From positions 1 to 27,821 of the forward strand of contig JBNKHI010000045.1 of assembly GCA_050290265.1 (NCBI GenBank): DNA of 27,821 bases, written 5' to 3'. The first letter of the stretch is position 1. Each line of letters starts with the position of its first letter. Below the pieces are notes generated by a model. The model ran no database searches. It worked only from the letters and a program-made list of their open reading frames with translations, and had not been told where the DNA came from. This stretch comes from JBNKFV01 sp050290265 (lineage in GTDB: Bacteria > Pseudomonadota > Gammaproteobacteria > Pseudomonadales > Cellvibrionaceae). Made by a program: the position numbers and the translations under genes. Below are positions 9,022 to 17,563 of the stretch, one piece after another.

Positions 9022-11463
9022 ATGAAGGATAAAAAAAGTAAGTCAGCATCACGGTCAACGCCGATTACTGCTGAATTACAGCGTCATTTTGAATTGACCT
9101 TGGGTAAAGATGAAGTCGGGGCGTCAAAGCATTACCTCTATACTGCTCTCGCCTTGACTGTACGCGATCGCATTGTCGATAAATGGCGAAAAACCCGTGA
9201 GCGTTACCGTGAAACGCAGCCAAAACGTATTAACTATATGTCGCTCGAATTTCTGATGGGGCGCAGTCTGAACAATGCACTACTTAATCTTGATCTGGAG
9301 GATGAAGTTCGTATTGCGCTGCAAGGTTACGCCTGCTCGCTCGAAGAAGTGGAGAGCGAAGAACTGGATGCCGGGTTGGGTAATGGCGGCCTCGGGCGTT
9401 TAGCGGCTTGTTTTCTTGACAGCTGCGCGACGCTGGAAATCCCTGTGACGGGTTACGGTATTCGTTATCAATACGGCATGTTTCATCAGAAAATCAGCAA
9501 TGGGTATCAATGTGAATGCCCAGATCCCTGGTTACGCAATGGTAATGTTTGGGAAATGGAAAGTCCGGAAGCTACTCGCCGTATTAAATTTTTTGGGCGC
9601 ACCGAAACAGTTAAAGATAAATCTGGTGAGCTGGGATTTCGTTGGGTTGATACGCAAGACGTATTGGCAATACCGTACGATGTTCCCATCCCAGGTTATC
9701 AAAATAATACCGTCAATACTTTGCGCTTATGGAAAGCCGAGGCTACCGATGACTTTAATTTGCAGGAGTTTAATGCCGGTAGTTATACCGATGCAGTCGC
9801 TGCAAAAAATCAAGCAGAGCAAATTACTATGGTGTTGTATCCCAACGACACCAGTGAGCAAGGAAAAGAGTTGCGGTTGCGGCAACAATATTTTCTTGCT
9901 AGCGCCAGTTTGCAGGATGTGATCTATCGTTGGCAGCGCCAGCACGGCAACGACTTTACCCGCTTCGCCGAGAAAAATGGTTTTCAATTAAACGACACCC
10001 ATCCGGCAGTGGCGGTAGCGGAATTAATGCGCTTGTTGATGGATGAGCATGGTTTGACGTGGGATGAAGCTTGGGCTATTACCACAAATACTATGGCTTA
10101 TACGAATCACACGCTGTTGCCCGAAGCCTTGGAATTATGGTCAGTTAAATTATTTAGTCAGCTATTACCGCGATTGCTAGATATAATTTATGAAATTAAT
10201 GCCCGCTTTTTGACTGAGGTTGCCGCACAGTGGCCGGGCGATAGTGAGCGCCAGCGGCGCATGTCTATCATTGCTGAAGGTGGTGATAAGGCGGTGAGAA
10301 TGGCGTATTTAGCTATCGTCGGCAGTCATTCCGTAAACGGTGTTGCGGCATTGCATACTGAATTGTTAAAGCAGGGCTTGTTTAAAGATTTTTATGCAAT
10401 GTGGCCAGAAAAATTTAACAACAAAACCAATGGGGTTACGCCTCGCCGTTGGTTGTCCCATTGTAATCCGCCGTTACGTAAATTATTGAATAAAACGCTT
10501 GGTGAAGGTTGGGTTGTCGATTTGCAGCAATTGGAAAAACTAAAGCCGCTTGCCAGCCAAAAAACGTTTACTAAAAAGTTTATGCAGATAAAACTAGAGA
10601 ACAAACGTCGTTTAGCTGATCTAGTGAAAACAGATTGTGATGTCGATTTTGATCCTGCAATGTTGTTTGATGTACAAGTAAAACGCATTCACGAGTACAA
10701 ACGGCAGTTATTGAATGTCCTTCATCTGGTGTACTTGTACGACCGCATTTGCCAAGGCGATACTGCTGACATGCAGCCTCGTTGTGTACTTATTGGTGGT
10801 AAAGCCGCACCGGGCTATGTGATGGCAAAGCTAATCATTAAGCTTATTAATAATGTTGCAACGGTTATCAATCGAGACCCACGGGCAAAAGATTGGTTGC
10901 GGGTCGCTTTTCTACCGGATTATCGTGTGAGTGCCATGGAAATTATTTGTCCGGGAGCTGATTTGTCAGAGCAGATTTCTACCGCTGGCAAAGAAGCTTC
11001 TGGTACAGGCAATATGAAATTTATGATGAATGGTGCCGTGACAATTGGCACCTTGGATGGTGCCAACATAGAAATTCGCGATGCTGTAGGGCAGGAAAAC
11101 TTTTTCCTCTTTGGCTTGAACGCAGGTGAAGTGGAGTCCTTGCGATCGCATTATGATCCGGTGGCTATCATTGCTGCTGATCCAGATCTTCAGCGCGTAA
11201 TGAATTTGTTGGAATGCGGGCACTTTAATTTGTTTGAGGCAGGCTTGTTTGATCCCATTGTGGCGGCTATCAAAACCCCGGTTGATCCATGGATGACGGC
11301 AGCAGATTTTCGCAGTTATATCGACGCACAAAATCAGGTGGGTCAAGCCTATGCCAATAAACACCGTTGGGCGGAGATGGCCGTGTTAAATACAGCATGC
11401 TCCGGAATTTTTTCCAGTGACCGAACCATTGCTCAGTACCGTGACGAGATCTGGTATAAGTGA
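9022..11463 (+). CDS. glgP: Glycogen/maltodextrin phosphorylase, GT35
   Basis: It releases glucose-1-phosphate from the ends of alpha-1,4-glucan chains. The 813-aa product matches the family's normal length (about 800-815). PLP is held by K666 in GTGNMKF. Other family blocks are LGNGGLGRLAACFLDS, YGIRYQYGMF, NDTHPAVAVAELMRL, YTNHTLLPEALE, NKTNGVTPRRWL, VKRIHEYKRQLLN and TLDGANIEIRD. The first 17 residues are rich in Lys and Ser (KDKKSKSASRS) before the conserved start of the fold. It lies 53 nt after glgX and 141 nt before glgC. It is the obvious potential partner of the phosphorylase-kinase-like gene at 1-1687, but nothing in the sequence proves regulation by phosphorylation. Confidence 0.96.
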   Translation: MKDKKSKSASRSTPITAELQRHFELTLGKDEVGASKHYLYTALALTVRDRIVDKWRKTRERYRETQPKRINYMSLEFLMGRSLNNALLNLDLEDEVRIALQGYACSLEEVESEELDAGLGNGGLGRLAACFLDSCATLEIPVTGYGIRYQYGMFHQKISNGYQCECPDPWLRNGNVWEMESPEATRRIKFFGRTETVKDKSGELGFRWVDTQDVLAIPYDVPIPGYQNNTVNTLRLWKAEATDDFNLQEFNAGSYTDAVAAKNQAEQITMVLYPNDTSEQGKELRLRQQYFLASASLQDVIYRWQRQHGNDFTRFAEKNGFQLNDTHPAVAVAELMRLLMDEHGLTWDEAWAITTNTMAYTNHTLLPEALELWSVKLFSQLLPRLLDIIYEINARFLTEVAAQWPGDSERQRRMSIIAEGGDKAVRMAYLAIVGSHSVNGVAALHTELLKQGLFKDFYAMWPEKFNNKTNGVTPRRWLSHCNPPLRKLLNKTLGEGWVVDLQQLEKLKPLASQKTFTKKFMQIKLENKRRLADLVKTDCDVDFDPAMLFDVQVKRIHEYKRQLLNVLHLVYLYDRICQGDTADMQPRCVLIGGKAAPGYVMAKLIIKLINNVATVINRDPRAKDWLRVAFLPDYRVSAMEIICPGADLSEQISTAGKEASGTGNMKFMMNGAVTIGTLDGANIEIRDAVGQENFFLFGLNAGEVESLRSHYDPVAIIAADPDLQRVMNLLECGHFNLFEAGLFDPIVAAIKTPVDPWMTAADFRSYIDAQNQVGQAYANKHRWAEMAVLNTACSGIFSSDRTIAQYRDEIWYK

Positions 11464-11604
11464 TGGTTGGTCGTGTTAGCAATGACAGTTTAGTTTGAAC
11501 GCCGTGTCTTCGGTAATCGTACTCATGTTTGAGAACTCAAGTAAAACATAGCAGGTCTCTGGCAGTAACTTGTTTGCAGTAGAATAACTTAGCAGGAGTT
11601 TACA

Positions 11605-12873
11605 ATGCAGGATCAGAATCCACGTTACGTTAGTCGTCTTACGAAAAATACATTAGCTTTGATTTTAGCAGGTGGTCGCGGGTCAAGGCTTTATGAGTTA
11701 ACGAATTGGCGGGCCAAACCTGCGCTGTTTTACGGTGGAAAATATCGCATTATTGATTTCCCCTTGTCGAACTGCATTAACTCCGGTGTGCGCAGGGTGG
11801 GGGTATTAACACAGTATAAAGCACACTCGCTGGTTCGCCATGTGATGAGAGGTTGGGGACATTTTAAAAAGGAACTGGGTGAATTCGTTGAAATTCTGCC
11901 GGCATCACAGCGGTACTCCGAAGATTGGTATCAAGGTACTGCAGATGCTATCTACCAAAATCTGGATATTATTCGAGCAGAGAAACCTGAATTCGTGATG
12001 GTGCTTTCCGGAGATCACATCTACAAAATGGATTACGGGCCCATGTTGGTGAATCATGTGGAGAGCGGTGCTGAGATGTCTGTCTGCTGTTTGGAGGTGC
12101 CCATTGCTGAAGCTGCCGGCGCTTTCGGTGTTATTCGCGTAGACGAAACGAATCGGGTGATCGGTTTTGAGGAAAAGCCTGAAAACCCATCCCCAATTCC
12201 CGGCCAGGAAGACCTTTGTCTGGCCTCGATGGGTAACTATATTTTTAATACTGAGTTTTTGTTCAAACACCTCAGGCTCGACGCGGCGAATACAAAATCT
12301 TCCCATGATTTTGGCAACGACATTATTCCCACCCTGATCGAAAATCATAAAGTTCAGGCCTATCCATTCCGCGACCTTGAAACCGGTGAGCGCGCATATT
12401 GGCGTGATGTGGGCACCTTGGATTCGTTCTGGTCTGCGAATATGGAGCTGGTTTCAACCTTGCCCAAGCTGAATTTATACGATTCCGAATGGCCACTGTG
12501 GACTTATCAGGAGCAATCACCCCCAGCAAAATTTGTTTATGACTCGCCCGATCGTCGCGGTACAGCCGTTGATTCAATGGTGTCAGCAGGTTGCATTGTT
12601 TCCGGCTCGCTCATCCGGCGCTCGTTGTTGTTTTCTAATGTTCGCGTCCACTCTTATTCAGAAATTGAAGAATCTGTAGTGTTACCAGAAGCTATTATTG
12701 GACGACATGTAAAATTAAAGCGCTGCATTGTAGACCGCGGTTGTGAAATACCCGAAGGTATGGAGATTGGTTTCGATCCCGTAAAAGATAAGGCTGCAGG
12801 GTTTAGAGTCACTGACGGTGGCGTAACGCTGGTCACTCGCGGTATGCTCGCCCAGCCCGAAGGTCATGTATAG
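11605..12873 (+). CDS. glgC: Glucose-1-phosphate adenylyltransferase (ADP-glucose pyrophosphorylase)
   Basis: It makes ADP-glucose from ATP and glucose-1-P, the committed step of bacterial glycogen synthesis. The 422-aa product has the nucleotide-binding loop LAGGRGSRL (21-29), then RIIDFPLSNCINSG, YQGTADAIYQN, SGDHIYKMDY and GFEEKP. A C-terminal left-handed beta-helix follows, around VVLPEAIIGRHVKLKRCIV. A clear AGGAG ribosome site precedes the ATG. Relative to E. coli GlgC, the activator-site Lys39 aligns with Trp35 and His46 with Phe42, whereas Arg40 and Arg52 are kept (Arg36, Arg48). Fructose-1,6-bisphosphate control may therefore differ. The 141-nt gap before it may hold a second promoter. 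Confidence 0.96.
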   Translation: MQDQNPRYVSRLTKNTLALILAGGRGSRLYELTNWRAKPALFYGGKYRIIDFPLSNCINSGVRRVGVLTQYKAHSLVRHVMRGWGHFKKELGEFVEILPASQRYSEDWYQGTADAIYQNLDIIRAEKPEFVMVLSGDHIYKMDYGPMLVNHVESGAEMSVCCLEVPIAEAAGAFGVIRVDETNRVIGFEEKPENPSPIPGQEDLCLASMGNYIFNTEFLFKHLRLDAANTKSSHDFGNDIIPTLIENHKVQAYPFRDLETGERAYWRDVGTLDSFWSANMELVSTLPKLNLYDSEWPLWTYQEQSPPAKFVYDSPDRRGTAVDSMVSAGCIVSGSLIRRSLLFSNVRVHSYSEIEESVVLPEAIIGRHVKLKRCIVDRGCEIPEGMEIGFDPVKDKAAGFRVTDGGVTLVTRGMLAQPEGHV

Positions 12874-12911
12874 AAAAAGCGGTTAAAAAAGAATCAGTAT
12901 GGAGAATACGA

Positions 12912-14546
12912 ATGACTGTAGTTAAGGTCGATACCCGTCCTTTTGCAGGACAAAAACCAGGGACATCTGGTTTGCGGAAAAAAGTAAAAGAATTTAAACA
13001 GTCCGGTTATCTCGAAAATTTTGTGCAGTCCGTTTTTAATGTAATTGGGGACTGTAAAGGTAAAACGCTCGTGGTGGGCGGCGATGGACGCTATTACAAT
13101 CGTGACGCTATTCAGATAATTATCCGTATGGCGGCGGCCAATGGCTTTGCCAAGTTGCTCATAGGGCAGGGCGGTATTCTATCGACACCAGCTGTATCTT
13201 GCGTTATCCGCAAGTACAAAACCGATGGTGGTATTGTGCTGTCCGCAAGCCATAACCCTGGTGGCCCGGACGAAGACTTTGGTATCAAATTTAACGGTGC
13301 TAATGGTGGCCCGGCTACAGAAACTGTGACCAATAATATTTACGCTGCTACCGAATCCATTGACCACTATTTGACCGTGGAATCTGCAGATATCGATTTG
13401 GATGTTATTGGCCACTACAGCGTATTGAATACCTCTGTAGAGGTTATCGATTCTGTTGCTGATTATGCAGACTTGATGGCTACCATTTTTGATTTTGAAA
13501 AGATTGGGGCATTGCTGAGCAATAAACGCTTTCATATGTGTTTTGACGCCATGCACGCAGTGACTGGCCCCTACGCGATTGAGATCCTGCAAAATCGTTT
13601 GGGTTTAAAGGATGGCAGTATCATCAATGCCGTACCTCAGGAAGATTTTGGTGGTGGCCACCCCGACCCCAACTTAGTCCATGCCAAAGAACTTGTGGCA
13701 AAAATGAACGGCGATGAGCCGTTGGCTTTTGGCGCGGCATCTGACGGTGACGGCGATCGCAATATGGTGTTGGGGAGCGGGTTTTATATTAATCCCTGCG
13801 ATTCATTGGCTGTACTGGCGGCTAATGCTACGCGTGTGCCCGGTTATAAAGACGGATTAAACGGGGTGGCCAGGTCAATGCCTACCAGCCGCGCCGTAGA
13901 CCGCGTCGCGAAAGCCTTGAACATTCCCTGCTATGAAACCCCTACGGGCTGGAAATTCTTCGGCAACCTGATGGACGCTGAAAAAATTACCCTGTGTGGC
14001 GAGGAAAGTTTTGGCACCGGTTCCGACCATGTCCGTGAAAAAGATGGCCTTTGGGCAGTTCTTTTCTGGCTGAACTTGATTGCCGATATTGGCAAACCGG
14101 CAAGCTCTATTGTGCGCGAGCACTGGCAGGTTTATGGCCGTGATTTTTTTACCCGCCACGATTACGAAGGTGTTGATTCTGCAGGCGCAAACGCCATGAT
14201 TGAGCGCCTGCGTAAGCAGCTGCCCGATTTGATTGGGAGCAAGGTGTCTGATCTGGAAATAACTGAGGCTGATGATTTCTCTTACATCGATCCTGTTGAC
14301 GGCAGCGAAAGTCGACAGCAAGGTGTACGCTTGTTTTTCAGTAATGGCTCGCGGGTGGTTTTCAGATTGTCGGGCACGGGGACTTCTGGTGCTACGGTTC
14401 GCATATATTGCGACCGTCATGAATCTGACCCCGGCTTACTGGGTTCTGACACGCAGCGGGCGTTAGCCCAGGTTATCAGTGCCGCGCGCGAAGTGTCTCA
14501 GCTACAAGACTTTATCGGTCGTGTTGAGCCTGACGTAATTACCTGA
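12912..14546 (+). CDS. pgm: Phosphoglucomutase (alpha-D-glucose phosphate-specific)
   Basis: It interconverts glucose-6-P and glucose-1-P, feeding GlgC and taking up GlgP's product. The 544-aa length and sequence fit the long, eukaryote-like PGM branch of the alpha-D-phosphohexomutases. The phosphoserine is S113 in SASHNPGG. The metal loop is D278/D280/D282 in SDGDGDR, and the sugar-specificity loop is GEESFG (E364, E365, S366). The C-terminal phosphate-binding domain contains RLSGTGTSGATVR. TKPGTSG-like GTSGLRKKV near the N-terminus is also typical. It begins 38 nt after glgC with a GGAG ribosome site and ends 22 nt before glgA. Confidence 0.95.
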   Translation: MTVVKVDTRPFAGQKPGTSGLRKKVKEFKQSGYLENFVQSVFNVIGDCKGKTLVVGGDGRYYNRDAIQIIIRMAAANGFAKLLIGQGGILSTPAVSCVIRKYKTDGGIVLSASHNPGGPDEDFGIKFNGANGGPATETVTNNIYAATESIDHYLTVESADIDLDVIGHYSVLNTSVEVIDSVADYADLMATIFDFEKIGALLSNKRFHMCFDAMHAVTGPYAIEILQNRLGLKDGSIINAVPQEDFGGGHPDPNLVHAKELVAKMNGDEPLAFGAASDGDGDRNMVLGSGFYINPCDSLAVLAANATRVPGYKDGLNGVARSMPTSRAVDRVAKALNIPCYETPTGWKFFGNLMDAEKITLCGEESFGTGSDHVREKDGLWAVLFWLNLIADIGKPASSIVREHWQVYGRDFFTRHDYEGVDSAGANAMIERLRKQLPDLIGSKVSDLEITEADDFSYIDPVDGSESRQQGVRLFFSNGSRVVFRLSGTGTSGATVRIYCDRHESDPGLLGSDTQRALAQVISAAREVSQLQDFIGRVEPDVIT

Positions 14547-14568
14547 TGTTAATGAGAGATTAGCGATA

Positions 14569-16161
14569 ATGAAGATATTGATGGTTGCTGCAGAAAACGG
14601 TGCATTGCCGGGCGGTAAGGTAGGCGGCATGGGCGACGTTATCCGCGACATTCCTTCGGCTCTGGGCGAATTGGGGCACACAGTCGATGTCATTATGCCC
14701 GGCTATCAACATTTTTCATTATTGCCAGATGCTGAATCTTTAGGGCAGGTCGGGGTTGGTTTTCGCGGTAAACACGAAGTGCTGGAATTGTTTGATCTGC
14801 CTCGTGGAAGTGCGCACCACAATGTACGTTGTCGGGTCATTGATCACCCAGGCCTTGCGCCAGCAGGCGCTGGTGAGGTTTATTGTAATGACCCCCCAGA
14901 GCGGCCGTTTGCGTCCGATGCGTCAAAGTTCTCCTTATTTTGTGTGGGTGTCGCCCAAGCGCTGATTGATGGCTTACTGGATGACTATGACGTTATTCAT
15001 CTGCACGATTGGCATTCGGCCATGCTCGCGGTGTTAATTCGTAATCACCCCAAATACCAAGCGCTGGGCAATAAGCGCCTGGTCTATACCATCCATAATT
15101 TGTCCTTGCAGGGCATTCGACCACTGCAGGGTGATACGTCATCCCTGAAAGCCTGGTTCCCGGAGCTGGCTGTTAAGGTTCAGGATGTTCAGGACCTGCG
15201 TTATCCCGATTGCTTTAATCCCATGCGTGCGGCCATTCGTTTGTGTGATCGCGTGCATGCGGTGTCACCAACCTATGCTCGCGAGATCCAGTTGCCGAGT
15301 GCACCCGACGCTGGTTTTATTGGCGGAGAGGGGTTAGAGACTGACTTGTCAGCAGCGGCAGAGGAGGGGCGTCTGTATGGCATCCTCAATGGTTGTGAAT
15401 ACGCCAAGCCGAGGGGGCAAACCGTTAGAAAAGCGGCTACCGCCAAAGCTCGGACAGCAGCAGTCAAAGAAATGTACCAGGCGCTACACAAGACCGTAGC
15501 AACCTGGCTGGCTGCAAAAGATGTTGTTTCAACAGTGCACTTTCTGGCGCTTGATAGACTAAGCACGCTGCTGGCCTCGGGTGATTGTAGCCCGGACATT
15601 CTGGTAACGTCGGTAGGGCGTCTCACCGAGCAAAAAGTATTTTTATTGCGCCAGACAATGAACGACGGTCGCAGTGCGCTGGAGCACGTACTTGAGCAGC
15701 TGCAGGGTGGGGTGCTACTCGTGTTGGGAAGTGGGGACAAAAATTACGAACAGTTCTTTATTGAAATAGCCGCCCAGTACGACAATGTAGTGTTCATCAA
15801 TGGGTATTCCGAACCGTTATCTCAGCTGCTCTATGAGCGTGGAGATTTGTTTTTAATGCCCAGTTCCTTTGAACCCTGCGGAATTAGTCAAATGTTAGCC
15901 ATGCGGGCTGGGCAGCCATGTCTGGTAAATGCTGTTGGTGGATTACTGGATACGGTTATCGATAGCCAAAACGGTTTTCTTTTTGCAGGCGATAGCCCCA
16001 AAGCGCAGGCTGAACATATGGTGTCCACACTGGCCGCAATCGTTGAGTTACGAACTACCGATAAAGCCCGGTGGAAGGCTATCGGCAAAGCCGCTGGTGA
16101 GGCTCGATTCTTGTGGTCCAGTGTTGCCGAGCAATATGTGAGTGACTTATACCAAGGGTAA
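14569..16161 (+). CDS. glgA: Glycogen (starch) synthase, ADP-glucose type, GT5
   Basis: It adds glucose from ADP-glucose to the non-reducing ends of glycogen. The 530-aa product has the N-terminal substrate loop KVGGMGDV (17-24), equivalent to the KTGGLADV motif. DWHSAM, YTIHNLSLQG, HAVSPTYAREI and YGILNGCEY follow. In the C-terminal Rossmann domain there are VGRLTEQK and SSFEPCGISQM, with catalytic E435. The N-terminal pattern MVAAENGALPGGKVGG differs from E. coli GlgA and belongs to a GlgA subgroup seen in other Gammaproteobacteria (recollection). It is the last gene of the operon and converges on the next gene with only 13 nt between stops. Confidence 0.94.
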   Translation: MKILMVAAENGALPGGKVGGMGDVIRDIPSALGELGHTVDVIMPGYQHFSLLPDAESLGQVGVGFRGKHEVLELFDLPRGSAHHNVRCRVIDHPGLAPAGAGEVYCNDPPERPFASDASKFSLFCVGVAQALIDGLLDDYDVIHLHDWHSAMLAVLIRNHPKYQALGNKRLVYTIHNLSLQGIRPLQGDTSSLKAWFPELAVKVQDVQDLRYPDCFNPMRAAIRLCDRVHAVSPTYAREIQLPSAPDAGFIGGEGLETDLSAAAEEGRLYGILNGCEYAKPRGQTVRKAATAKARTAAVKEMYQALHKTVATWLAAKDVVSTVHFLALDRLSTLLASGDCSPDILVTSVGRLTEQKVFLLRQTMNDGRSALEHVLEQLQGGVLLVLGSGDKNYEQFFIEIAAQYDNVVFINGYSEPLSQLLYERGDLFLMPSSFEPCGISQMLAMRAGQPCLVNAVGGLLDTVIDSQNGFLFAGDSPKAQAEHMVSTLAAIVELRTTDKARWKAIGKAAGEARFLWSSVAEQYVSDLYQG

Positions 16162-16174
16162 CGACTGAGTTTGG

Positions 16175-16561
16175 TTACACATTGATCTTGTACTTAAGGT
16201 CATTTGCTTCATCTCCGGTGATACCTCTAAAACCCCACTGGTAGGGAGCTTGCTCTTTTATTGTGATTTCAATATCTATTGGGGAAATAGATAGTTGGGA
16301 TTCTATTTCCTTGAAAAGTGCTTTAATCAGGCTTTTCTGTGTTTCTGGTTTTCGACCAGCCATCATATTAATCTCGATAACGGTATAGGCGTCGGATCTG
16401 CCACCAGGGTAGTAAAAATCGTCTTTTTCCATAGGAATAAATCGATGGGCACGTTTGTCCTCTGGCATTCCAAGTTCGGATTGCATACACCCATGAATAA
16501 TATCCGACAGCTTTGATTTGATCGGATTGAGTTTTTCCCTAATGCCAAATACTACAATCAT
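16175..16561 (-). CDS. Tautomerase-family protein lacking the N-terminal proline
   Basis: This is a 128-aa protein with a good ribosome site (AGAGGA) before the ATG. The arrangement LSDIIHGCMQSELGMPEDKR, FIPMEKDDFYYPG, YTVIEINMMAGR and IEITIKEQAPYQWGFRG resembles Tautomerase_2 proteins. These are small alpha/beta proteins of the 4-oxalocrotonate tautomerase superfamily. That superfamily normally uses Pro-1, exposed after Met removal, as the catalytic base; here residue 2 is Ile and no alternative start gives a Pro. The protein may have another activity or none. It is convergent with glgA, in the same direction as the PhzF gene 105 nt upstream. Confidence 0.75.
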   Translation of the reverse strand: MIVVFGIREKLNPIKSKLSDIIHGCMQSELGMPEDKRAHRFIPMEKDDFYYPGGRSDAYTVIEINMMAGRKPETQKSLIKALFKEIESQLSISPIDIEITIKEQAPYQWGFRGITGDEANDLKYKINV

Positions 16562-16666
16562 TGTGAATCCTCTGTTATCTCAATTCTCTCATTTGTAATG
16601 ACGCATGACGCCGCACTCTGTTGCAATTTCTGAGCGTGAGCGGGTGAATATGTCTTAGCCGCATTG

Positions 16667-17452
16667 CTATAGTTTGATTTCGATACTGCCTTTCATATAG
16701 GCAACGGCGCTACCGGATATGAAAACTCTATTACCTTTTTGCTCACAAAGAACTTTGCCTCCACGACTGGATACTTGCTTAGCTCGAAGTTTGGGTTTTC
16801 TTAACCGGTTAGACCAATACGGTATCAACTGAGTGTATGCCGAACCCGTAACCGGATCTTCAGGGATGCCAAATTTTGGCGCAAAAAAACGAACAATGAA
16901 ATCAAACTCTGACGAAGGCGCTGTTGCGATGACGCCACGAAGATCAAGTTGTTTCAGACTTTCATGATTGGGTGTAATGCTCAACACATCGGTTTCATTT
17001 TCGAAGACGGCGACATAATCATCATGTTTTAGGCACTTCAAAGGTACTTTACCTAGGCCGGTCGAAAGCAGTGGTGGTGTGCTACATACTTCAGGTGGTT
17101 GAGCTGGAAAATCCAGGGTTAACACATCACCATTTTTTGATACCAGTAGCACCCCGGAAAGGGATTCAAATGATATTACCTTTTCTTCGTAGTCTAGAAT
17201 ATTAAACAGCACATAAGCACTAGCTAATGTGGCATGGCCGCATAACCGTACTTCCTTATTGGGTGTAAACCAACGTATGTGATACCCCGTTATTGACGGA
17301 ACAAAAAATGCGGTTTCGGCCAGATTGTTTTCTTCCGCAATGGCTTGCATCACTGAATCCGGTAGCCATTCATTTAGTGGAACAACCGCTGCAGGGTTGC
17401 CTTCAAATTGCTTTTCGGCAAATGCATCAATTTGGTAAATATCTAATTTCAT
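16667..17452 (-). CDS. PhzF-family isomerase/epimerase
   Basis: The 261-aa product shows the two-lobed PhzF fold signature: the N-terminal strand DIYQIDAFAEKQFEGNPAAV, then NNLAETAFF with the candidate catalytic E46, WFTPNKEVRLCGHATLA, and GIPEDPVTGSA with D199. E46 and D199 correspond to the acid pair E45/D208 of PhzF. Most family members are cytoplasmic isomerases with unknown substrates; only one branch makes phenazines, and no phenazine genes lie nearby. AAGGA precedes the ATG. At 17505-17533, between this gene and the beta-lactamase, an imperfect hairpin without a T-run is visible. Confidence 0.88.
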   Translation of the reverse strand: MKLDIYQIDAFAEKQFEGNPAAVVPLNEWLPDSVMQAIAEENNLAETAFFVPSITGYHIRWFTPNKEVRLCGHATLASAYVLFNILDYEEKVISFESLSGVLLVSKNGDVLTLDFPAQPPEVCSTPPLLSTGLGKVPLKCLKHDDYVAVFENETDVLSITPNHESLKQLDLRGVIATAPSSEFDFIVRFFAPKFGIPEDPVTGSAYTQLIPYWSNRLRKPKLRAKQVSSRGGKVLCEQKGNRVFISGSAVAYMKGSIEIKL

Positions 17453-17563
17453 TGTTCTTCCTTAAATGCTCAATATCCCGGCAGAGACAACGGAGACGTA
17501 GTGTCCGGGGCTGAGGTTGTATCTTTCAGCCGGAAGGTACGTGAGTAATTTGTTCGAGTGTAC

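Noticed and set aside
16158..16178. GTAAC...GTTAC inverted repeat at the end of glgA as a terminator
   Set aside because: The stem is only 5 bp with an 11-nt loop and no T-run.
16562..16666. Possible attC between the tautomerase-like and PhzF genes
   Set aside because: There is a GCGTCAT direct repeat and some pairing, but no GTTRRRY/RYYYAAC core pair at either end.
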